Source: CAYYKK01 sp046351395 (GTDB taxonomy: Bacteria; Myxococcota_A; Polyangia; Polyangiales; Polyangiaceae). From it: 64,000 nt of DNA. Positions 58,618-64,000 of this stretch are shown here, piece by piece. Location of the stretch: positions 6,945-70,944 of the forward strand of contig JAXLYP010000042.1 of assembly GCA_046351395.1 (NCBI GenBank), written 5' to 3'. A program made the position numbers and the translations under genes. The notes below the pieces were generated by a model. It saw nothing but the letters and a program-made list of their open reading frames with translations. It made no database searches and was not told the DNA's origin. Position 1 is the first letter of the stretch. Each line of letters begins with the position of its first letter.

Positions 58618-60309
58618 ATGGAGAGCGACACCGAACGGGTGAACGAGCGCGTCGACGTCGTCCTTCGCGTGCTTCAGTCCTGGCGCGCGCGACGCGCGCC
58701 CACCTCCGCCGAGTCCGCGCCTCTCGCGGACGCGGCGTCCGCGCTCTCGAGCTTCCGCGATCGAGCGCGCGGGGACGGGTGGATCCCCGCGTTCGACGCC
58801 ACGCTCGCCGCGCTCCGCGCGGCCGCGGAGCACCTCGGAGCGCCCGAGCGCGCGGAGCTCGCGCGCACGGCGGACTCGCTCGCGGAGCTCGAGCCCTCCG
58901 TCGTGCGCCTCGCGAGCCTCCAGTCGGCCGCGAGCGCATCACGAGCGGCCGCTCCGACGCGAGCGTCCGCGTTCCTCGTCCCGAGCGGCGAGACGCCGAG
59001 CTTGCACCCGGACGATCGCGACGCGCGGGGCGCGCTCGATCGGGATCGCCACGCGACGGATCAGCTCGCGCGCTCGGCGCGCGACGCGCTCGAAGAGGTG
59101 GCGGCGATGTCGATGCTCCGGCGCCCCGAGGACGACATGCCTTGGACGAGCGCGTCGAGCTTCGAGCGGCGCCTCCTCTTCGCCCTCGACGCGTGCGCGG
59201 CGTACCGGCGCGGTCGCGCGCGCGTGGACGTCGAGGACCTCGCGCTCCGCATCGCGCGCGACTTCCCGGTGCTGGACCAGGGCAAGTGGTTCGCCGCGCT
59301 GTTCCTCCTCGCGTGCACCGACGGAGACCACGCCGCGAGCCGCCTCCGTCAGGCGATCCTCGAGCTCCCGGCGGGCGCCGCGCCCGCCGCGATCGACGCG
59401 CTCGCGCTCGGCTCGAACCCGCGCTGTGGGCGCGTCGCCCTCACGCTCCTCGAGGAGGACGACCGCCCGTTCGCGCTCGAGATCGGCCTCACCGCCGCGC
59501 GTCGCTTGGCGCTCCCCGAGCTCGCGAGCGCGGACGGCGCGATCGCGGCGCTCCTCGACCACCCGAGCGATCGGATCGCGAGCCTCGCCGCGCGCTGCCT
59601 CGGGCGCGCCGACGCCGGGCAGGCCGCTCCTCTCATTCTCCCGCTCCTCGACCGAGCCGGCGCCTCCGTCGAGGCCGCGTTCGTCCTCGGCATGCGCGGG
59701 GCCGAGGCCGGACCGCAGCACCTGCGTCGATGCCTCGCGCGCGGCGCCGCCGATCGCGCGACGCCCGCGGAGCAGGAGCTCGCGAGCGCGGCAGCGCGCG
59801 CCCTCGCGCACTTCGGCAAGGCGCGCGACGAGGAGGCGCTAGTCGCCGCCGCGCGGACGCATGACGACGTGATCGAGAGCCTCGCGGATCATGGGTCCCC
59901 CGCGCTGGTCGCTCCGCTCACGAGCATCCTCGAGGCCCCCACTCGGCCGCGAGGCGCAGAGGCCGCCGCGCGCGCGCTCGAACGCATCACCGGCGTCCCG
60001 CTCCCCGAGCCGACGCCCGAGCGCCCCGACGGGATCGACGTCGGCGCGTTCTCCGCGCGCGTGCGCGCGTTCGTCCCCCCTCCCCTCGCGGAGCGCTTGC
60101 GACACGGCGCGCGGCTCGATCGAGGCGTCGCCCTCGCGGAGCTCGCCGACCCGAACGCGCCCATGCGGGATCGCTCGCGCGCGGCGCGCGGACTCGCGGT
60201 CCTCCTCGGCCGCCCGCTCGACGTGGACCACCACGGGTGGGTCGCCACGCAGGGCAAAGGGCTTCGAGAGCTGGGCGCGTCGACGCACGTTCAGGGAGGC
60301 GATCGATGA
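58618..60309 (+). CDS. HEAT-repeat protein of type VI secretion context, 563 aa
   Basis: ATG 58618. This is an Arg/Ala-rich all-helical protein. Residues about 1-180 are a helical N-domain; residues about 185-560 are HEAT-like repeats (LALPELASADGAIAALLDHP, SLAARCLGRADAGQAAPLI, AAFVLGMRGAEAG). The DDMPWTSASSFERRLLF segment and order fit the T6SS-linked HEAT family (TIGR02270-like). It overlaps the DUF2169 gene by ATGA. Probably a scaffold or effector-loading factor. Confidence 0.75.
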   Translation: MESDTERVNERVDVVLRVLQSWRARRAPTSAESAPLADAASALSSFRDRARGDGWIPAFDATLAALRAAAEHLGAPERAELARTADSLAELEPSVVRLASLQSAASASRAAAPTRASAFLVPSGETPSLHPDDRDARGALDRDRHATDQLARSARDALEEVAAMSMLRRPEDDMPWTSASSFERRLLFALDACAAYRRGRARVDVEDLALRIARDFPVLDQGKWFAALFLLACTDGDHAASRLRQAILELPAGAAPAAIDALALGSNPRCGRVALTLLEEDDRPFALEIGLTAARRLALPELASADGAIAALLDHPSDRIASLAARCLGRADAGQAAPLILPLLDRAGASVEAAFVLGMRGAEAGPQHLRRCLARGAADRATPAEQELASAAARALAHFGKARDEEALVAAARTHDDVIESLADHGSPALVAPLTSILEAPTRPRGAEAAARALERITGVPLPEPTPERPDGIDVGAFSARVRAFVPPPLAERLRHGARLDRGVALAELADPNAPMRDRSRAARGLAVLLGRPLDVDHHGWVATQGKGLRELGASTHVQGGDR

Positions 60310-61346
60310 CCTGGGAGCGCCTCGAGAACCGGAGCCTCACGATCGCGGAGGCGATCGATCTCCCGAACGACGACGGTCTGCCCGTCCTCGTCGTCGTCTC
60401 CAAGCTGTCCTTTCGCTTCGATCCCACGGCGCCCGAGCAGCGGGCGCTGCGCCTCGCGGCGCGCCCGATTCGGCGGTTCGAGAGCGCCGATCCCGCGGGT
60501 GGCGTCCGCTACCCGCGCGATTTTTCTCTCCCGTTTCCGGGGACGGAGTGCGCGCTCGTCGGCACCGCGCACCCGAGCCGCGTCCCCGCCGAGAGCAAGC
60601 TGCTGACGATGCAGGTCGGGACGGTGAAGAAGGCGGTGCGGCTCTTCGGCCCGCGCGTCTACATGAAGTCACCCGCGGGCGTGCGGCCTGGTCCCGCCGC
60701 GAACGTGGTGTCGACGCCGCTCCGGTTCGACCACTGCTATGGAGGGTACGAGCCGGGTGAGCCACAGCACCGCGTCGCCGAGAACCCCATCGGCCGCGGG
60801 TTCGCGGTCGATCCGGACAAGCTCGTCGGCGTCGAGGCGCACCGCCTCGAACCCGCGCATCCAATCGGCCTCCACGCCGCCGCGGGGTGCTTCGCGCCCA
60901 TCGATTTCGCATGGGCACCGCGGCGCGACCTCGCGGGGACCTACGACGATGCGTGGCGGCGGACCCGAGCGCCCGCGGCGCCTCGCGATCAAGACGCGCG
61001 CTACCACTCCGCCGTGCGACCCGAGCAACGCTCGGCGACGCACCTCACGCTCCCGCTCGGGATCGTGCTCCTCGGGTTCGGTGGGGACGACGAGATCCAC
61101 CTCGAGATCCCCGCGTACGGGATCGACGTCGTCACCGAGATCCGCGGCGGGACGGGCGACTCGTACCCGGCGCCGCTTTCGCGCGTCGTCGTCGATCTCG
61201 ACGAGCGCGTGATCGAGCTCGGGTTCATCGCGCACGTCCCTCTTCCCATGAAATGGGAGAAACTCCGCTCCGTTCGCATCCTCGCGAACGGATCTCTTCC
61301 GGAGAATGTGCAACCACCTCGCACCTCGTCCGTAGTGGCCCCGTAG
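60306..61346 (+). CDS. DUF2169 protein of type VI secretion context, 346 aa
   Basis: It is coupled to the HEAT-repeat gene and upstream of vgrG by 61 bases. Beta-rich DUF2169 features are present: VVVSKLSFRFD, RYPRDFSLPFPGTECALVGT, LRFDHCYGGYE (the conserved Y-G-G), NPIGRGF, and a C-terminal barrel-like half. It probably acts as a VgrG adaptor or effector chaperone, as inferred for the family. It is distinct in sequence from the solitary DUF2169 protein at 48309-49568. Confidence 0.82.
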   Translation: MTWERLENRSLTIAEAIDLPNDDGLPVLVVVSKLSFRFDPTAPEQRALRLAARPIRRFESADPAGGVRYPRDFSLPFPGTECALVGTAHPSRVPAESKLLTMQVGTVKKAVRLFGPRVYMKSPAGVRPGPAANVVSTPLRFDHCYGGYEPGEPQHRVAENPIGRGFAVDPDKLVGVEAHRLEPAHPIGLHAAAGCFAPIDFAWAPRRDLAGTYDDAWRRTRAPAAPRDQDARYHSAVRPEQRSATHLTLPLGIVLLGFGGDDEIHLEIPAYGIDVVTEIRGGTGDSYPAPLSRVVVDLDERVIELGFIAHVPLPMKWEKLRSVRILANGSLPENVQPPRTSSVVAP

Positions 61347-61407
61347 TTCCGGCGTTCGCGCAAGAGAGCCCGTGGCTCGCGCTCTTCCCAACCGAGAGGC
61401 TCCGCAC

Positions 61408-63834
61408 ATGGCTGAAGCGCGCAGACTCAGAATGGTGATGTCCGGCGGGGCGCTCGGCGCGCTGCCCGTGATGCGCGCGACGGTCCGGGAGCGCGTGAGC
61501 GAGCCCACCGAGGCGGTCGTCGAGCTGCACGCCGCGGGCGTCGATCCAGGTTTCGCGGCGGCCATCGACGAGGAAGTGGGCCTCACGTGGACGCGGGACG
61601 ACGCGCCGGTGCGCACGATTCGCCTGCGGATCCGCGGCGTGAGGTACCTCGGCGTGAAGAAGGGAGTGAACGTCTACGAGCTCTCTCTCCGCTCGTCGTT
61701 CGACTTCCTGAAGCTCACGAAGAACACGCGGAAGTTCCGGGACCAGTCCTCGAAGGAAATCATCGCCGCCGTGCTCCGCGGCAAGGTCGACGTGTCGTTC
61801 GAACTCGCCGCGGATCCTGCGAGCCTCCCGTATACCGTCCAGTATCGCGAGAGCGACTTCGACTTCGTCTCCCGCCTCGCCGAGACGGACGGGTTCTTCT
61901 ACGAAGCGACGGACGAGGACACCCTCGTCGTGCGCGACACGAGCGCCGCGGCCGCCCCGTTCCGGGCGCACGCGCCGCTCTCCCTCGTCCGATCCGCGGG
62001 CGCGCTCGCTCACGGGGACGAGGCGTTGTTCGCGCTCTCGCGCCTCACGCGCGTCGACTCGGGCCGAGCGACGGTGAACGACTACAACTGGAAGACACCG
62101 GCGGTCGATCTCATCCAATCCGCCAAAGGCGCGCGCGACGAGCTCCTCGAGGTCTACGACTATCCGAGCGGCTACCGCACGCCGGACCAGGGCCAGGCGA
62201 TCGCGAAGAAGCGCGTCGAGGCGTTCGAGTCGGAGAAGCGCGCGATCCGCGGTCAGACGTCGTTCGTGGATCTCCGTCCGTGCCGAACGATATCCGTCGA
62301 TCACGCGGACGGGATCGGGTTCTCGGGCGAGTACTTCGTCACCGAGGTCACGCACACGTACGACGACGTCGAGGACGCGCGCGGGGCGAACCGATTCGAG
62401 GCGATCCCGAAGTCCACGCCGTTCCGCCCGAGGCCCGTGACGCCACGGCCCGAAGTGGGCGGCTACGACACCGCGATGGTGCGCGGCCCCGTGGGCGAGG
62501 AGATCCACACCGACCACCTCGGCCGGTGCAAGGTCCAGTTCCACTGGGATCGGGAGGCGAAGGGGACGGACGAGGACTCTCGGTGGATCCGCGTCCTCCA
62601 GGAGACGTCGACCTCCATGACGCTCGCGCGCGTCGGCTGGGAGGTCGCGGTCACGTACGTCGACTCCGATCCGGATCGCCCCGTCGCGATCGCGCGGATG
62701 ATCAATGGACAAATGGTCCCGACGTACGCGCAGCCCGAGAAGCAGAACGTCATGACCATCCGGACCGAGACGTACCCCGGGAAAGAAGGGTTCAACGAGA
62801 TCCGCCTCGACGACACGTCGGGCGCCGAGCAGATGTACATGTTCGCGTGGCGCGACCACGCGATCGAGGTGCAGCACGACAAGCGCGAGTGGGTCGGCCA
62901 CGACGAGCGCGTGACCGCCGGGCTCGCCGTGTCACGGCACGTCCACAAGACACAGAAGGTCGACATCGGCATCGACCTGAAGCGCACAGTCGACGTGGAC
63001 GAGAACCAGCTGGTCGAGGGTAACCGCGTCGAGACGATCGGTGGGAACGAGACGATCTCCGTGAAGAACGCGGTGCTCCTCGACGTGGGTGGAACGGACA
63101 CGGAGAAGGTCGGGAGCGTGCGACTCACGATCGCGGGCGGGATCAAGCCCCCGCCGAACCCCCTCGACCAGCTGGTGGACGCCGCGAAGAGCGCCCTGCC
63201 CTCGAAGCCCGATCCCAAGGCCGCGCTCGCTGCCGCCGCCAAACAGCCCGCCGCCGCGCCGAAGGCCATCGGCGCGGCCCTCAAGCCCGCTCTACCGTCC
63301 CCCGAGTCGCTGAAGGCGTCGCTCACCAACGCGATCAAGCCCCCCTCCCTCGAGAGCCTCCTCAGCGGCCAGATCAACCGCGCCGTCACCGAGCTCGCGA
63401 AGAAGCGCGTGGGCGCCGCGATCATCGCCCTCGCGGGAGGCAATGTCTCCGTCAGCGCCCAGAAGATCCTCGCCGAGGTCGCAGGCGGCGCCCGCGTCCT
63501 CGTCGCAGCCAAAGAGTCGCTCAACACGAACAGCACGGGGAAGTTCGTCCGCCTCGTCGGCGCGATGATCTCCCGCAAAGCCGGCAAAGACATCACCACC
63601 TCCGCGCGCGAAGCCGCCGTCACCATCGGCGGCAACGCCACGTTCGACGCGAAAGACAAAGTCGAGCTCCGCGGTCAGAAGATCGAAATCACCGCCCTGA
63701 AGAGCGTCCACCTGGAGAAAGGCGACCTCAAAATCGACATGACGCCGTCGAAGATCACCATCACCGGCGACATGAAGCTCAAGACCAAAGACAAGATCAA
63801 CGTCCACGGCACCCCCGACAACGTGTCCAAATGA
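61408..63834 (+). CDS. vgrG: Type VI secretion spike protein VgrG, 808 aa
   Basis: ATG 61408 was chosen over an upstream in-frame start. The N-terminal gp27-like part (YTVQYRESDFDFVSRLAETDG, FFYEATDED) is followed by the gp5 OB domain (EEIHTDHLGRCKVQFHWDRE). The needle region has WEVAVTYVDSDPDRPVA, then beta-helix repeats (NEIRLDDTSGAEQMYMFAWR). The C-terminus carries an unusual Ala/Pro/Lys helical insertion (about 590-700) before a final beta-helix that may carry or bind an effector. It forms the tip of the T6SS tail. Confidence 0.95.
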   Translation: MAEARRLRMVMSGGALGALPVMRATVRERVSEPTEAVVELHAAGVDPGFAAAIDEEVGLTWTRDDAPVRTIRLRIRGVRYLGVKKGVNVYELSLRSSFDFLKLTKNTRKFRDQSSKEIIAAVLRGKVDVSFELAADPASLPYTVQYRESDFDFVSRLAETDGFFYEATDEDTLVVRDTSAAAAPFRAHAPLSLVRSAGALAHGDEALFALSRLTRVDSGRATVNDYNWKTPAVDLIQSAKGARDELLEVYDYPSGYRTPDQGQAIAKKRVEAFESEKRAIRGQTSFVDLRPCRTISVDHADGIGFSGEYFVTEVTHTYDDVEDARGANRFEAIPKSTPFRPRPVTPRPEVGGYDTAMVRGPVGEEIHTDHLGRCKVQFHWDREAKGTDEDSRWIRVLQETSTSMTLARVGWEVAVTYVDSDPDRPVAIARMINGQMVPTYAQPEKQNVMTIRTETYPGKEGFNEIRLDDTSGAEQMYMFAWRDHAIEVQHDKREWVGHDERVTAGLAVSRHVHKTQKVDIGIDLKRTVDVDENQLVEGNRVETIGGNETISVKNAVLLDVGGTDTEKVGSVRLTIAGGIKPPPNPLDQLVDAAKSALPSKPDPKAALAAAAKQPAAAPKAIGAALKPALPSPESLKASLTNAIKPPSLESLLSGQINRAVTELAKKRVGAAIIALAGGNVSVSAQKILAEVAGGARVLVAAKESLNTNSTGKFVRLVGAMISRKAGKDITTSAREAAVTIGGNATFDAKDKVELRGQKIEITALKSVHLEKGDLKIDMTPSKITITGDMKLKTKDKINVHGTPDNVSK

Positions 63835-64000
63835 GCCCCGCGACGCCGCACACGAGGCCCCTGTCGGAGGGGGCGCGAGCCCCAGAACAAGGGGAGGCGT
63901 CGGAGGGGGTGCACCCCCCCGTTGACCCCGGGACGAGCGAACGAAGCCAAGCGAGCCCGCGAGCGAGGCCCCCAAACAGACTGCCGAAACCACCAGAGGG
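63835..64000. other. Window edge, no gene seen
   Basis: The last 166 bases contain no convincing open frame on either strand; the next gene of the secretion island would lie beyond the edge. Confidence 0.5.

Overview
This 64 kb window is chromosomal DNA of a high-GC (roughly 70 percent by eye), gene-dense delta-type bacterium. It is almost certainly a myxobacterium (Myxococcota, probably Polyangiales). The indications are four transmembrane Ser/Thr kinases of the one-component type, about 17 lipoproteins with Ser/Thr/Gly-rich linkers and Cys-rich CGNG..E.GE.CD modules, PEGA/TPR envelope proteins, ECF sigma factor/FecR cassettes, LuxR-type regulators with a shared pre-HTH segment, and type VI secretion accessory genes of the DUF2169/HEAT/VgrG kind. 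No rRNA, tRNA, CRISPR array, insertion sequence with a transposase, or prophage was recognised.

Layout. 0.1-4.4 kb: secreted lipoprotein, Ser/Thr kinase (tail frameshifted) and PEGA-like membrane protein, tightly coupled. 4.4-13.5 kb: RCC1-repeat lipoprotein, a 186-bp foldback element, a c-type cytochrome, an aldo/keto reductase, an M19-like dipeptidase lipoprotein, a CitE-like lyase and an SGNH hydrolase with an 11-unit pentapeptide array. 14.0-19.5 kb: a second kinase/lipoprotein/PEGA cassette. 19.6-22.5 kb: an ECF sigma factor locus. 22.6-30.8 kb: heparinase-like lipoprotein, a third kinase with its own lipoprotein neighbour, a DUF4215-type lipoprotein and a thioredoxin-like lipoprotein. 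30.9-32.9 kb: acyl carrier protein plus fatty-acyl-AMP ligase. 34.1-38.3 kb: a methyltransferase-MazF fusion coupled to a TetR repressor, divergent from Lon protease. 38.9-41.6 kb: a four-gene coupled operon ending in DUF692 (MNIO) and DUF2063 genes. 41.7-45.5 kb: kinase fused to a formylglycine-generating-enzyme-like domain, then a pectinacetylesterase-like lipoprotein. 45.6-48.1 kb: three HTH regulators and a coiled-coil protein. 48.3-49.9 kb: a solitary DUF2169 protein and a small unknown. 49.9-53.9 kb: five-gene sigma/FecR/outer-membrane-protein operon flanked by two related lipoproteins. 54.1-55.5 kb: a cation/proton antiporter interrupted by an in-frame amber codon. 55.5-58.5 kb: Sel1-repeat protein, tandem YCII protein and beta-helix lipoprotein. 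58.6-63.8 kb: HEAT-repeat protein, DUF2169 protein and VgrG of a type VI secretion island that probably continues past the window.

How the genes fit together. The dominant theme is envelope sensing and secretion. Kinases with an extracytoplasmic tail sit beside large secreted lipoproteins, and sigma/FecR cassettes sit beside surface lipoproteins. Translational coupling by ATGA, GTGA or TGATG overlaps is very common and defines most operons here. The two most unusual units are the TetR / methyltransferase-MazF fusion pair and the YceI-lipoprotein / mini-lipoprotein / DUF692 / DUF2063 operon. Several reading frames (two kinase tails and the antiporter) are broken in this sequence. They need read-level confirmation before being called pseudogenes.
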